Shown here piece by piece: positions 18,529 through 31,131 of a stretch of DNA of 64,000 nt (the stretch's first letter is position 1; each line of letters begins with the position of its first letter). The DNA is taken from NCBI GenBank assembly GCA_030144725.1, contig JASKMD010000153.1, forward strand, positions 44,530 through 108,529. The letters are read 5' to 3'. The notes under the pieces were generated by a model. That model ran no database searches. It worked only from the letters and a program-made list of their open reading frames with translations, and had not been told where the DNA came from. The position numbers and the translations under genes were made by a program. This DNA comes from Haematococcus lacustris. Lineage: Eukaryota; Chlorophyta; Chlorophyceae; Chlamydomonadales; Haematococcaceae.

Positions 18529-20387
18529 GTGGTCGAGCCTGTTGTCATCGCCCCTCCCTCCACAGGCAGCCAGTATCAGCAAGTCCTCCTCTCCATTCCC
18601 AGTGGTGGGTGTGGGTGGTGCAGCATCCTAACCGCCCACCCAACCAGGAGGCACCCCTGCACCCCATGCCATGGGCTATGCTGTGTCCAGCCATTGCCTT
18701 GGGACACCCAATGCTGCTCCTCAGGAGACTCCAACTTCTTCAACCGTGGCGCTGGCAGCGGCAGTGGTGTGAACGGCAGCGGCGGATACGGCAGCGGTGG
18801 GGGTCGACCTAACCGTCCTGGCTCCAGCGGGTCAGGACCAGGGAGACCAAACGGGAGGCTGGGCCGGCGGGGCTGGTGAGTCATTGCCCTCACTCAGTGG
18901 TGTGAGAGGGCTGCCTGTGAGTCCAGCCTTCACTGCTGGTGGCTGATGGTAGGGTGGGGCGGGGGTGGTGGTGGTGGGGTGGGGGTGGGGGTGGGGTGGG
19001 GGGGTGGCGGGCTCTGGGTTGCTGCCGTGCTCTTCAGCGGTCAGGGTGGCTGCACCTGGTGCACCTGGTGATGAGGTTCATGATGCCATGGCACCCTGCC
19101 GGCTCCTGGTCATGGCATCATGAAGACCAGTACCAGCAGAGTCAGCACCAGCACCAGCAGAAGAAGCAGTGGGTGGTTACAGCTGTCGAGCTCTCCATGA
19201 GGCTTCTTACCTTAGTCTCTCAAAGGGCTCCTCATGCACTTTCCATTCTATTTCATTGAAGTGTGTTGCCTGGTGGGGTGCCTACAGACATGGGCCTGCT
19301 GTTGTGTCAGTCACGATCACAGCCAAGCGACAGCCTGATGCCTGCAGCAGGCCATTATCACAGCCAAGCATGGCCTGCACCCTGAAGAAGGCCTGACCAA
19401 GAGTGCATGAGCCCTAACGCCTATCTGCCCCATACGGGATGCCCAAGGCTCGGCCTCTGGGCAAGGCTATCCACGCTGCTGCCTCCAGCCCTGGCCATTG
19501 CAATCACAGTCACAGTCAGCAAGGCTCTGCCCTGGCCCGCCCCTGGCCCGCCCCTGGCCTGCCCCTGGCCCGCCCCTGGCCCGCCCCTGGCCCTTGGCCA
19601 TTGAATTCGTATGAGACCTCTGCCCTGTCGACCCCTAGCCCCTGCCTTGCCCTGCCCTACCCCCAGGCCTGCCCTCCCCTCCCTGCTGAGCCTGGCCTGG
19701 GCCGCCTCCGTGTACCTGCTGGCCTCCTCTGCCTTCAGCTGCCTGCGCTGGCTGTGGCTCCAGGCCCACCTGGCCAGCAGCAGACAGCAGCAGACAGGCA
19801 GCACACGGCAGCCGCTAGGCAGTGCACAGCAGCAGCCAGGCAGCACCCACAGCGGTGGCAGCACTCCGCTGGATGACACGGAGGCATCAGACCCTGACGA
19901 GCTCTGCATGGAGTGTGTGGAGGTACATGAGGGGCTCTCACCGCCTCAGACAAGCACTGCAGCTGCTGCTGCTGCTGCCGCCTCTAGCCTAGCTGCCCAG
20001 CTGCCTAACGGGACCAGCAGGGGGAGCCAGCCAGCTGCTGTCGGTTGGGAAATGAGGGAGAGGAGTGAGGCACCCGACCCTGCTGGGCTGTGGGAGGCAG
20101 GTCCTGCAGCAAGGCTTGGGCAGACGTTCGATGGACAGGGTATGTGTCCACAAACACTACAGCAGCAGCAGCACCAGCAGCAACAGGGGGAAGGTCTGGC
20201 TGCAGGGGTGGTCGCGTCGGCTCTTCTGCCTGAGCAGAAGGCACATCTGGACATGCTTCGCAGCTATGAAAGAAGGACGCAGCGTGAGGCGGTTGGTGAG
20301 GTCAGCGGCATGGTTCCCAGACCAACTGCAGTAGCAACCTATGTCATCACCATGTGCACACTGGCCTTTTTCTTTTCTGCCAAATGA
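18529..20387 (+). CDS. Unknown Gly-rich protein with one membrane segment (5' end not found)
   Basis: Three in-phase exons are supported: 18529-18604, 18725-18875 and 19667-20387, encoding about 315 residues to a TGA. The order is VVEPVVIAPPSTGSQYQ, a Gly/Ser/Asn/Arg-rich stretch (NFFNRGAGSGSG... GRLGRRGW), a hydrophobic helix (LLSLAWAASVYLLASSAFSC) long enough to cross a membrane, and a Gln/Ala-rich region with PDELCMECVEVHE. I do not recognise the family. The layout (Gly-rich linker, then one helix) resembles some chloroplast membrane proteins, but that is only resemblance. The first coding exon, probably between 17.9 and 18.5 kb, could not be identified. Confidence 0.45.
19510..19600. repeat. 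GCCCCTGGCCC minisatellite
   Basis: Tandem 10-11-base units within the intron before the last exon of the 18.5-20.4 kb gene. Confidence 0.85.
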
Positions 20388-20844
20388 TGGTGTTGAAGCA
20401 AGGTATGCTAGGTTCAGCGCATTGTGTCCTAGGTGTGACTTCTGTTTCTAGGCTCCGCGCAGTGGCTTAGAGCTTTACTGTGTTTGTCCGGTGAAGCGCT
20501 GCCTCTTAGCAAGGGCCTCTTTCTCCCTCAGATGATGTGTGGGTTGTTTTCAGAGATCAGGTCATTTGACAGGGCACTTTAAGTACATCACTGGAAATAG
20601 TGTTTGGATTCATCTTTGTTATGGCTTCTGTGTGCGTGGCAGCACCATCAGGTGCTTGTGACGACTACATAGACTGTTACTAATGGACTGTGTGCACAGG
20701 TTGAGGAGAGAAGGGTCGTAGGGAAAGGAGGAGCAGGAGCTGTGCTGGTCCCGGTGCTAGAGGCTGTGGTGCTAGTGAAGGCTGTAGTGTGGCTGTGGTG
20801 CTAGAGGCTGTGTGCTGGTCCCCGTGCCATTGCCATGAGCATGG
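20388..20844. other. Intergenic
   Basis: No supported gene. A short GGCTGTGGTGCTAG repeat occurs near 20760-20810. Confidence 0.4.
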
Positions 20845-20945
20845 GAGCATAACTCCATACAGACAAAACACCACCCCTAGTGAGGGGACCTGATTCTGCC
20901 GTTGCAGGCTGGTGAGGGACCTGCTGGTCCCCGTGCTTGGTCCTC
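20845..20945 (+). repeat. Solo Fanzor family-2 right end
   Basis: CAGACAAAACACCACCCCTA, GTGAGGGGACCTG and GTTGCAGGCTGGTGAGGGA match the right ends at 4700-4762, 5021-5110 and 7146-7260. No coding relic is attached. Confidence 0.55.
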
Positions 20946-21333
20946 TCCCATGCAATGTAACGACAAGTCGGCGACATGCATATATGTAGGTAGGTAGTAT
21001 CTGATGTACCTGTCACCCAACCCGGTTGGAGGCCCGAAGGCATGTTACATAACATGTAACATAACATAACAATGTAACATGTAACGTTACACGGATCCGG
21101 ACGCTCCCTACACATATGCAGGAAAGTGACCCTTTGAATGCCCTAGGTTAGTCAGGCTGATCAACTAGCATCGGGTGACAAGCAGGGGCCAGAGCAAGTA
21201 CACCAGTTGCATACTGGGCGAAACAAGACATGAGGTGGTAGTTTCTGGCGGTTAGTGCCGGCCATGACGTGCCTGACGGTCTAGTCATCTAATAGGCTAC
21301 GGCTCAACACAGCCCAGCCCACTTGATGCTTAG

Positions 21334-24300
21334 ATGCTTATTATTGCTTCGACGTCGGCCACAAGTCAACAGAAGCTTCGCTCTCCCGTTCGCTATGTCC
21401 ACCGTCTCCGTACCTGCTTCAGGGCCAAGAAGAATCAAATCAACAGCTCAGGGCAGTTGGTGCAAGCTGCGCGCTTACGGCCCCTCCCTGCCTGCCAGCG
21501 CGAAGAACCGCAGTCAAAAGTATCAATCAGAGGGACACCGTCGAACATCAACGGTGTCACAGGGCTCGAAGGCTCCAACATGTGGAGGGCCTGGGCCCTG
21601 GCAGCCCTCTTCTTTACATATGCCCACCAGGTAGGGAAGATACTACAGCTTCTGTATTGTTCATGACCATGCTTGATGTAAAAACCACGTGAGCTTGCCA
21701 TTGAGTGACATCGTTGAATGGTTGTTCAAGTCCACTGCCAGATCTACCAGTGCAAGACATGGGGCTCATGTGTTGTTCTTTGCTTCCTTAATTCAGTCCA
21801 TCACAGCCGCTGCACTCCCTACCATGCTCCCAAGCGTAGCTGCTGACCTGGCTCTTGACGACAAGCAAGGCGCGCTGTTGAGCAGCGGTAAGATGGTGGG
21901 AGAGCATATCAATTGTGCTGAGGATGCCAGCGATAGGCCTACCCATACCTTTGCATGTGCGCCTTTGGCTCTGCAGGGTACTCGTACTTCTATGCTCTCG
22001 CACTGGTGCCTGCTGGGCTGTTGGCAGACAGGTACGCTGTATGTCTGGCTGAACCTCAATCATCACGCCACATGCTTGCGCTTGCCTGCACTGTGTACCT
22101 GTGTCCTTGTGCCTGTACCACAGTGGCTGGCTCGCGCTCACACAATCATGAATGTGGGTGCACTGCAGGATTCGCAGCCGGCCGCAGCTACTGGGGCTGG
22201 CCACCGCGGCCTGGAGTGTGATTCTAGCTGCAGGCAGCCACGCAGCCGACTTCCAGGGCCTTCTGGCGTCAAGGCTGGGGCTGGCTGTGGCCCAGAGCAC
22301 CCAGGTCAGCTGCCAGCCCACTCTTGGTTCTGGCATATCTCTACATGTTGTAGTGGAGGGTGAAACTGTGTGGTAGCGGAGGGAGGATACTACAGACCAA
22401 CACCTTGACATGTCTTGACACATGTAGTGACGTGTTGCAAAACTGTGTGGTAGTGTGGACTGGATACCCACAGACCAGTACCTTGACATGTCTTGCATGG
22501 CCTGTGCTGTGCTGTGGTGTGTGCCGGGTTGTGGCTCGAGTGCGGTGCTGATGAGCTGCTGTAAGCTGTTGGATACACAGGCAAGCATGTAAGGTGGGTT
22601 GCGCAAGGGGCCTGCCATCTTGCTGCCAGGGGTGCAGCTCAATACAAGCCTCAATGACGAGGCATGGCATGGCCAGCTCTACTCCCGCCCATCTCACCAG
22701 GACTAGGAGGCCCCTTGCTTGACTGCTGCCTGCATCTGACTAGGCCAGCAAGAGTGTGCACACTCTTGAGCCTCCTGCCATGCCTGCCCCCGCTTGCTTC
22801 TTGTGCAGAATGTGGTCGGCTTCAGCATGGTGCAGGACCTATACCCACGCAGCAAAGCCAGCGCGCTGTCGCTGTACAACACAGGCCTGTACCTGGGGCG
22901 AGGCCTGATGTACTACCTGGTGACAGGCAGTGGCAGCGCCCGGCCGCCCCTGCTGCTCCCGCCCCTGCACTCACCTGCAACCCCTGCACCTCTTCTGCCC
23001 ACCCTGGGCAGCTTACCGGACCCAGCCATGCCCTCCCACCTCCCCGACGCTGCCGCCTACGCTGAGTTGCTGCACAGCCAGGGGTCTGGTGCCAGCCTGC
23101 AGCAGGCGTTCCACTGGTCAGTCACCCACTTGCATGCGCTGCTGGACGAGGTGCAGCATGTAGGGCTGGGTGGCCTGCAGGCTGCCGCCCTGGCCACCAG
23201 CCTCACTAAGCAACACACAGCAGACTTCGTCACGGGGGCAAGTATCCCGGCCGCCCTGCTGGCAGCGGCTGACAGCGCAAGCTCTGCTGGGACATCAGCT
23301 GGGGGAGTGGGGCCCAGCCCAGTGCCAGCGGTAGCCAGCGGTGCGCTTGCATGGGCATGGGCTGCTGTGCAAGGGGCAGGCGACTCATCGCCTTGGCGCC
23401 AGCTCCTGTGGAGCCTGGCCCTGCCCGGCAGCGTGCTTGCTTGCGTGTTGCTGTTCACAGTCAGGGATGTGCCCAGCGCCCAGCCACTGGCAGCCAGGGA
23501 GGATCAGGCGCAGGCCGCTCCCTCTGGCCTGCCCCAGCACCTGGTGCAGCCAGCTCAGCCCAGCCAGCAGCACTTTGGCAGTCAGGCAGTGGGTCACCTA
23601 GGAACGTCAGCAGTGCAACTCAGCTCCAGCTCCAGCATATCAGGCCAGGAGGACAGCTGTCAGGCAGGCAGGGCGGTCCCTGCCACCCCTGAACACAGTC
23701 AGCAGCTCCGCAGTAAGCCAAACCAGCACACCCAGACATGGTCTAGTCAGAACGGAGGCAGTAGCCTCCACCAGCCAGCCAGCCTCAGCAGCCAACACAC
23801 CCAGACAGGGCCACCGCTCCAATCAGTCAGCTCCAGCCAGTTGACAGCCTCAGCCAGCATGGACCTGCCCTCATCCTTACTCTTGCCTGCCCGCCATAGC
23901 CCAGGCCAGCCCAGCGCAAGCAGTGCCGGCCCAGTGCAGCTCAGCACTGGCACTGATGCTCCCTCCAACCACCTGGCTGCCCTGCTCAGCAACCGTGCCT
24001 TCACCTTCATCTGCACTGCGGCGGCACTCAATGATGTTGCCTCCTACGCCTTGGTGGTGGGTGTCAGCTCTGACCAGCAGGCCTTGGCAGCAGCAGCAGT
24101 GACCAGGCTAGCTGCAGCCACTGAGGTAGCACCAGAGCTGCTGGGCTGGCCAAGGCTGGGCTGTTAGTCCTGGTGATGCTGAGGCGCGTGCTGTTGTGCC
24201 CGCTGCCTTGGCCCCTGTAGGCCCTTGTTGACCTCCTGACACACACAAACACACACACACAGTACTCCTCATGACAAGTCACTGGTCGCCATGCAGCTAA

Positions 24301-26175
24301 CCTGGCCACAGCTCTGGCCAACAGTGTGTGGCCCATGCACACCTCCTGTACTGCACGGTCTTCTGACCTGCCCTTGGGGTGAGCTTTGCTCCTGGCTGCG
24401 CTGCCTGCCCTGGACCCCTGTGCACCTTGACTTCACAGGCCTTCTTGACCACCTTCATGGAGCGTTGCTTGGGGCTGACAGCGGCAGAGTATGGCCCAGT
24501 GCTGGCCACGCTGCTGCCTGCCGCTGGCCTCATAGGAGGTGGGTCCTGGGCACTGGCAGCGGGCTGTCTCTGTGCACCCACACTGCAGCAATCACCTGAA
24601 CAGGGCTGGGTGCTTGGACAGGTATTGAAGGCATGCCCACAAATTCTGCCCCGCCAGCTGTGGCTCTGTACAGCCTTGCACAGCACAACGTAGCACACCA
24701 CTCAAACCTAGACTTGCCACACAGAAGGCAGTGCGTATGTACTGCCTGTACCACCAGCCACCAGCCCGCTCAGTTCCTCACCGTCAGGAAGTCTTTCCTG
24801 ATCCGTGACGCTAGCTCTCACCACTAGCCCTGCCTCCACGCCTCCTGCCTGCTGGCCCTGCTGTGATAGGCTGTGGAGGAGGGCTGCTGGCAGACCGCCT
24901 GGACCGGCACCGGCTGCGCTGGCTGGTCACGGCTGGTGCCACCCTGGCTGCTGCCCCCTGCTTCTGGTGGGCCCTGGGGGCAAGGGAGCCGACCTCTGCC
25001 TTTGCGGCCCTGGGCCTGGGCTACGCGCTTAGCGAGGCCTGGCGGGCTTCAGGAGCAGTCATGGTCAGGTGCGGCTGCAGCAGTGACAGCAGCTGGATGA
25101 TGCGCCAGCTGGGAGTGGGACGCCTACAGCGACAGAGGGACAGGGGTGGGGCAGGGGCGGCTCACAGGAGCAGTTTCAATCCATCGTCATTAATACATGG
25201 CATTTGTTGCAGAATCGGTGCCTTCAGCATGAAAGAAGGGGGTTGGGCAGATGATCCTAGCAAAGGCAGTTGCAGCCTCTTGCAGGTCTGCCCGTGGATG
25301 ATTTTAGAGTCAGGGTTGCTAGATGAGCAGTAATGAAGCATAGTATGAGGAAAGCAAGGCTGTTTAGACACGCTCCCCGTGTGCTGTGCTTACCGTGCAT
25401 GCAAGGCTGTCAGCAGGGGGCTAGGCCCTAGGGGTCATCAGCAGAGTTGGCAGCATGCTGGCTGCTCAGCTCTGCACCTGGGCACCTGCGCTGGCCTAGC
25501 ACCAGTCCCAATGTAGTGTTGCTTGGCTGACCACATTAAGGGCCGACGGCGCCTTTGCTCAGCGTGCAGACGCAGATGATGCCTGGTGGCTATCCCTCTG
25601 CTGCCACCAAGGTTGTGCAGCTGCCTGAGCCAGTGTGGTTGCCACCCCTCTCTGCCGACAACCACCCTGGCTGTTCTCCCTCACCCACACCCAGCCCTGC
25701 CCACCCCTCCCACCTCTGCCACTCCCTGCCCTGCTGGTGCAGAAGCGTGGTCCCCACCACCGCCGCCTCCACTGCCACGTCCCTCTACCTCTGCACCCGC
25801 AACCTGCTGGGCGGCCTGGGCCCCCTGGCAGTCAGCCAGCTGGCCCTGTTGCAGCAGCAGCACTGTGGCTGTGACGAGCCAACCCTGGCGGGCCCCAGCG
25901 CCCTGCTGGCCTCCCTCCTGGTGTTTGTCACGGGCCAGGGGGCTGCCCCAGGGGGCGAGGCGGAGGCAGGCGGGGGGCTGCGCAGTGCCCTGCAGCTGCT
26001 GCTCCCTGTCATGTATGTGTGCTCTGGCCTCATGTTCAAGGTGGCGGAGGATGCGGTGCAGGAGCACAAGGCCTGGGCAGGGGCTGCAGGGGGCGGGGAG
26101 CAGCAGGGGCAGCAGGCGGAGGGGCGGGCTGAAGGGCAGGGGGTGCTCGTGCCAGTGAGGGCAGAGAGCAGGTGA
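21334..26175 (+). CDS. MFS transporter, probably spinster-like, with a long central loop
   Basis: Eight exons join in phase: 21334-21630, 21797-21887, 21977-22031, 22169-22304, 22809-24056, 24439-24538, 24870-25068 and 25743-26175, giving about 852 aa. The N-terminus (about 82 residues, Arg/Ser/Gln-rich, few acids) looks like an organelle transit peptide. The first helices follow (WRAWALAALFFTYAHQ, SITAAALPTMLPSVAADLAL), then YSYFYALALVPAGLLADR, with the MFS signature loop GLLADR between helices 2 and 3. The second half repeats it (GCGGGLLADRLDRHRLR). Between the halves lies a Ser/Gln/Pro-rich loop of roughly 250 residues, unusually long for MFS proteins. Substrate unknown. The exon 5 donor could be 24053 or 24056. 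A three-base shift would not change the frame. Confidence 0.7.
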
Positions 26176-28234
26176 GGAGGCTAGTGGGGCAAGCCAGCTG
26201 GGGCTGAGGGTGTGGTGGGTAGTGATAGTGGTGTAGTGATTTGTTGGTGGATGGCAGGGCCATCGGCAGGGCGGGTGGAAGCCGTGTACATACAGACATG
26301 CTATGGTGCTTCAGATTGGCTGGAGGGTTGGCTGAGGATGGGGCTGGGGCTTTCTACTGAACAGGTGTGTGGAGTGCCAGCAGTGCATGCAGCCCCTGCT
26401 ATGTGCAGGTGTTGGGAGCAGTGGGAGCAGCAGTAGTGTGACTACCATTTGTTTACATGTAGGGGGCAGTTCAGAATGCTGTTGACACCACTCTGGCGCT
26501 AGGTATGAGCTGGACGTAGATTGTGTGACCATCATCACCATTACACAGCAGTTGCCTCTGTGCAGCCAGCGTTGCACAACAGCTTAGCATCATTGCACCA
26601 GCCTGGGTTCAGGGGGGGAGCAGCAGCAGGGGCTGTCAGAAGGGGGTGGAGGGAATGCTGGGCTAGTTAGGGCGCAGTTCCATCCAGCATGGTTGTGGTA
26701 GCCTCGTTGTGGTGTATGATGTGTCAAAGTTGGTTGTGCTGCATTGCCATTGTGACATACTGTGCAGGTGGTTGGCTGACTGTGTCGATTGCTTGGCTTT
26801 GGGTTAGTTGGTATGGGTGCTGAGGTGGACTTGTCCGTGGTGGTGCTAGGCAGTAGGTTCAGCGCAGACACATGGTGCAATAATGGTGCCATGAGTGATC
26901 CTCAGTGTGCATGGCAAGGCATACCAGCAGCACATTCAGCTGTGCGTGACAAGACATGACCTCTCAGGCGTACCTCAGGGCTGCTGGGACTGCCAGCCTA
27001 GGTCTCAGGAGCTGTACCCTACATACTGCGTGTCACACATATCAGCAAGAAACATAAGCTGTGCCTAACTTACCCACACATACCAGGCAAAATCCATCAC
27101 ATGTGCATGGCACACACCCGCAGCATGACCAGGATGAGTGAGGCTCTGGGAGATTGCAAGGCTAGCTAGTCATCTTCTGTAGCTGGGTTTACGGGTGTCC
27201 AGTGTGTTCGCCATGAGACAACCATGCACATGGGCATGGATAGGACACGATGCTTGCGCCCTGCCATTGCCTGTGTTGTGCTCATCACTTCTGGGATGCA
27301 GTAGGCAGTACTAGGCAATACCAGGCACGCCCGAACACGAGCTGCTTCGTCAGGAGGAATGTGTTGCAGGAACCATTCGATGGCTGCTCTTTGCAGTCAG
27401 TAGTCGGCAGCAGCGTATTGTGGCAGGTGTGCGTGGACACTTGTAATGCAATCAGGGAGGAATCAGGCACGACTGCTGCTTTCCACCGTGGCCACTCTCG
27501 CCGCAAGGGACATGCTGGGGAGTGCTGTGCAATAGAGCACACGGCAGTTCCCAACAACATGGGTGTGCGCTGTTGCCCTGCCGTCGCCCTCCCCTTGGGC
27601 CCCTGCTCTGTCCTGGATACCTCTTGCCTGGGTCCCAGGAGGAGAGAGCTGATATGCAGAGGTAACGCATGGTGCACAGCACACGGAGCACAGGCAAGCA
27701 GTGGGGAGTGCAAAGGTCCGGCAGCTAGCCAGAGCAGGTTGGAGAGAGCATTGCTTGTTGCGAGCTCCCATATGGGCGGGCAGGTGCTGTCTGGAGGGTA
27801 AGAACAAGCTTGGAATCCTGAACGGGGCCGGCCTTGATAGGATAGGGGGAGTCAATGGCTTGGCAGTATGCATGCATGTTCTGATCATGCAGTCATCACC
27901 CCTCACACACTGCTGGAATCCAGCAACTCACATCTCTACTCACACCCACACGCCGCTATCACAAGTCTGACCCTCAACTCGTAAGTAAACAACATGTCCT
28001 GTGTACACATGCAGAAGAGCTCTGTGTACACATGCAGAAGAGCGTTCTCATCCACAGCTCAGCTCAGGGCCGCCATGTCCACTGGCATGTCAACAAGCCT
28101 GACATGTCCACCTTACGTCCAACTGCTCACCTTGTGCATGAGCCTCGACTACCTGTTATACTGCACCAAGCACATGTCAAAACCTCCATCACACACCATC
28201 TAGCACACCTTACTCAATGGTCACTCGAAAATTG
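26176..28234. other. Intergenic between convergent genes
   Basis: No supported exon on either strand. It holds a tandem duplication of TGTGTACACATGCAGAAGAG at about 27997-28040. Presumably it contains the 3' UTRs of the transporter and of the F-box-like gene. Confidence 0.4.
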
Positions 28235-30025
28235 TCAGTCATGAAAGATCACTCGGAACTTGTCAGTCATGGACCACTCTCGTTCATCGCGCCCAGTCTT
28301 GACCCAGACCCCAGACTGCCAGCACGCAGGCAGAATCTGATTGCGCGCGCGGATGCGGATGTCCAGCCAGCGGACCCAGGGCTGCTCAGCCATGAGCTGC
28401 AGCGACTTGCACATGCCCTCCCCGTCGGCACACTCTGTGCAGTAAATGCTGACCTGGTGCAGTTCAGGCATGCGCTTCACCAGCGTGTGCCAAAACTGTA
28501 CTGTGGGCTGCATCCTGCCACCCAGAAAGCCAAGGTAGGTACAAGTGGGGCACATGGAGGCCAACTTTGGAATATCAGCTGCACTGAAATCCCGTGTGTG
28601 GCTCAGAAAAGCATGTGTGTAGCCTAGGTCACCCAGGTAGCGTAGCCAGTCCAGTTGTCTGAAGTTGCGGTCTTCCCGGTCCAGGTCCAGCTTCAGCCAT
28701 TTAATCTCCACTCGCACCTTGCAGGACTGTTTCAAGTTGTTCGCTGCAGATGACGCTAGCGCTGAGATATCGGGGGTGTCGGAGCTGATCTGAAGTCCAC
28801 CCACCACCAAGGGTTGGGTGAGGGAGTGCAGGGGCAGGTGGGCGGCGACAGCGCAATCTATGTCCCCCGTCAGCTGCAGCCGCCGCCAGCTGCAGGGCGC
28901 TGCTGCACGTGAGCTGCTGAGCCTCTTGACAGACTCCAGCTGCACACTGACCAGCTGGGTGGCTGCCAGCAAGACATCCAGCTGATGCTCGTCATCAATC
29001 CGGGTTTGGGGCAGGTGCAGGGTGCGCAGGCAGGGCAGATACTGCAGCAGATCCTCCGTCAGGCCCTCGGTGCTATTTAGCTTAAAGATGCAGAGGTACT
29101 GCAGCTCGGTCAATAGGCAAAGCGCTGCTTTGTAGTGTAGTAGGATATACCAGTCAGACACCACGGTCAGGTGTGTCAAGAACTGCGCCAGGGGCTGCAT
29201 GTTGGGCAGGGCCAGCTGCCTGCTGATGCTGTTCAAGCTCAGTTGCTTGAGCCTACACCTGTCAAACATCCTTGCAAGGGCCGCTGCCCCTGGCCCAGGC
29301 TGCTCTGGCGGCAGGATGGTGGTGCCAAGGAGGTCCAGCTGCTGCAGCGGCAGGGACAGCTGTGGGTGGGAGAGCAGGCCAGCCAGTGCAGTGCAAGTGA
29401 CGGAGTAGCCGGTCAGGGTCAGGGCAGTCAGGCCAGGGAAGCTGGCCCGCAGGCAGCGGGCAAGGCCGAGTGAACAGTCCAGGTCCACAGTGAGACAGGC
29501 GCGGCTAGCGTCTCTGTAGCTGACAATGGCGTGCAGCATGTACACATCAAAGCCAGGCCTGCGGCGGGCGCTCAGGAGCTCTTGCTGACGAAGAGTTGCG
29601 CTGCTGCTGAGCTTGCAAGCCTCCACGGATGCACAGCTGCCGAGCGCTGCCAAGATGTTCTCCAGCACCTCAACGTAGTGCCTGCTGGCCTGGGCTTTAG
29701 GCTGCTGCAAGGTCAGGGCCAGCTTGCTGGTCCTGGCTTGCAGGGCAGCGGCGATGCGGGGCAAGAGCAGCTGGTGGCACCATTGGCTGTCTGCCTTGAT
29801 GCGTAAGACCGGGATGAGCTGGAAGACCCTCAGCAAGAGGTCTGAGCAGGTGCGGGCCAGGGCTGCAGTAGCCCCCAGCTGCATGGCCTGGCTAATGATG
29901 TCACTCAGGAGCGCAGCAGGCAGGTCCAGCAGGGAGGGGGCAGGAGCAGAGGCGTCTGCCGCTAGGGGTGCCTCCACTGCACTGCCTGCCCCAGGGCCCT
30001 GGCTGCGCTTGCACCTCTCCTCCAT
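28235..30025 (-). CDS. Intronless F-box-like, leucine-rich protein
   Basis: This is a single open frame of 596 aa from ATG at 30025 (MEERCKR) to TGA. After an Ala-rich leader, SLLDLPAALLSDIISQAMQL...ALARTCSDLLLRVF (about 35-80) resembles an F-box in its Leu-Pro and ARTCS positions. The rest has irregular leucine-rich repeats (FPGLTALTLTGY, LPLQQLDLLGTTILPP, LPCLRTLHLPQT). F-box/LRR proteins select substrates for SCF ubiquitin ligases. The frame continues open upstream, and another ATG lies at 30187, so the N-terminus may be longer. The farther upstream start of the open frame at 30217 is TTG and is not used here. Absence of introns is unusual in this window and fits a retro-derived or expanded family. 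Confidence 0.6.
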   Translation of the reverse strand: MEERCKRSQGPGAGSAVEAPLAADASAPAPSLLDLPAALLSDIISQAMQLGATAALARTCSDLLLRVFQLIPVLRIKADSQWCHQLLLPRIAAALQARTSKLALTLQQPKAQASRHYVEVLENILAALGSCASVEACKLSSSATLRQQELLSARRRPGFDVYMLHAIVSYRDASRACLTVDLDCSLGLARCLRASFPGLTALTLTGYSVTCTALAGLLSHPQLSLPLQQLDLLGTTILPPEQPGPGAAALARMFDRCRLKQLSLNSISRQLALPNMQPLAQFLTHLTVVSDWYILLHYKAALCLLTELQYLCIFKLNSTEGLTEDLLQYLPCLRTLHLPQTRIDDEHQLDVLLAATQLVSVQLESVKRLSSSRAAAPCSWRRLQLTGDIDCAVAAHLPLHSLTQPLVVGGLQISSDTPDISALASSAANNLKQSCKVRVEIKWLKLDLDREDRNFRQLDWLRYLGDLGYTHAFLSHTRDFSAADIPKLASMCPTCTYLGFLGGRMQPTVQFWHTLVKRMPELHQVSIYCTECADGEGMCKSLQLMAEQPWVRWLDIRIRARNQILPACWQSGVWVKTGRDEREWSMTDKFRVIFHD

Positions 30026-30989
30026 GTCTGGCTGCTGCAGGGCTGCAGGGCTGCAGGGGTCAATGGGTGGCGCAGCCTGCAGAGTGTGGGCAACACCACA
30101 GCTCAGTAGGCGGTGAAGAGCGTGCAAAGCGTGGAGAGTGTGCCAGCCTGCAAAGTCATAAACTACTAGTGTTCTGTTCTGATGCATCTGCACGCTATAC
30201 GCTTGGCTGCTTCTCAACCGTTGCAGATGGCAGCAGCAGTTAAAGTGTGCCTGTCGTGCGCACCTGGCTGCTCATGGTTCGCTCTGTTTGCCGCGGGAGG
30301 CCAAGTTCCTCCAGGTCCTGCAAGGAAGGGAGGTACAGCAGGGCGTATCACAAAACAGCATAGCAACTGCTGGATCGTGGCGTGGTATGGCGATGTAGAT
30401 TCATGCCTTTCGGCACAGTCAGGTCCGCTGGTCGAGCAACGCGGACTCACAAAGCGGTCATCTGGTCCGCCACTCGCTGTGACGAGCAGTGGGCCGCTAC
30501 CTCCATGACATATGCACGCCAGGCCCTTACTGCCCGCCATTAACGGTGAAAGGGGCAGTTGCTCAGCTTCTGAGTGACTCCAAGTGATTGGGGGGTACCT
30601 CTTGTGGTGACCGGCGTACACCGGCACCCTCGTCTGGTGTCTCGTCGTTCCCTAGGCATAATCATGTGATCTAATCTTTCAACTGTACTCATATTCGTCG
30701 GGTGTCTCGTCTGTCCCACGCTCTTCAACATGGTGGGTTGGTCAGGGTCCAGGTTTCAGCAAGCAGTACATGTCTGCTAGCTCCCAGTCAGGCTAGACAA
30801 GCAAGCCAAAAAAGGCCCATTTTTCGGACGGACCTAACTAACTCTATACACCGCTTCACCGATACACCGCTAGATGGCCCCACCGCTACAATACAATACA
30901 GTACAGTGTAATACAATACACCGCTAGATGGCCCTACCGCTAGATGGCCCCCACCGATAGATGGCCCCCACCGATAGATGGCCCCCACC
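30026..30989. other. Intergenic with a 16-bp minisatellite
   Basis: No gene is supported. At about 30865-30990 a degenerate repeat of CGATAGATGGCCCCCAC/CGCTAGATGGCCC alternates with ATACAATACA and directly precedes the truncated LINE. Confidence 0.5.
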
Positions 30990-31124
30990 GCCCCCCCCCA
31001 GTGACTCCTGACCAAGGTGTCAAGCAAGGCTGCCCCATCAGCCCACTCCTGTTTGCTCTCTATGTTCACGACATTAGTAAGGAGTTCCTAGGCCCTGTTG
31101 ATGCTGTGAGGGTGCAAGGCACAC

Positions 31125-31131
31125 CTGTCAC
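31125..31131 (+). repeat. 7-bp target-site duplication (left)
   Basis: CTGTCAC lies here and at 33045-33051 on either side of the DNA transposon. The LINE reading frame is restored if one copy is removed. Confidence 0.8.
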
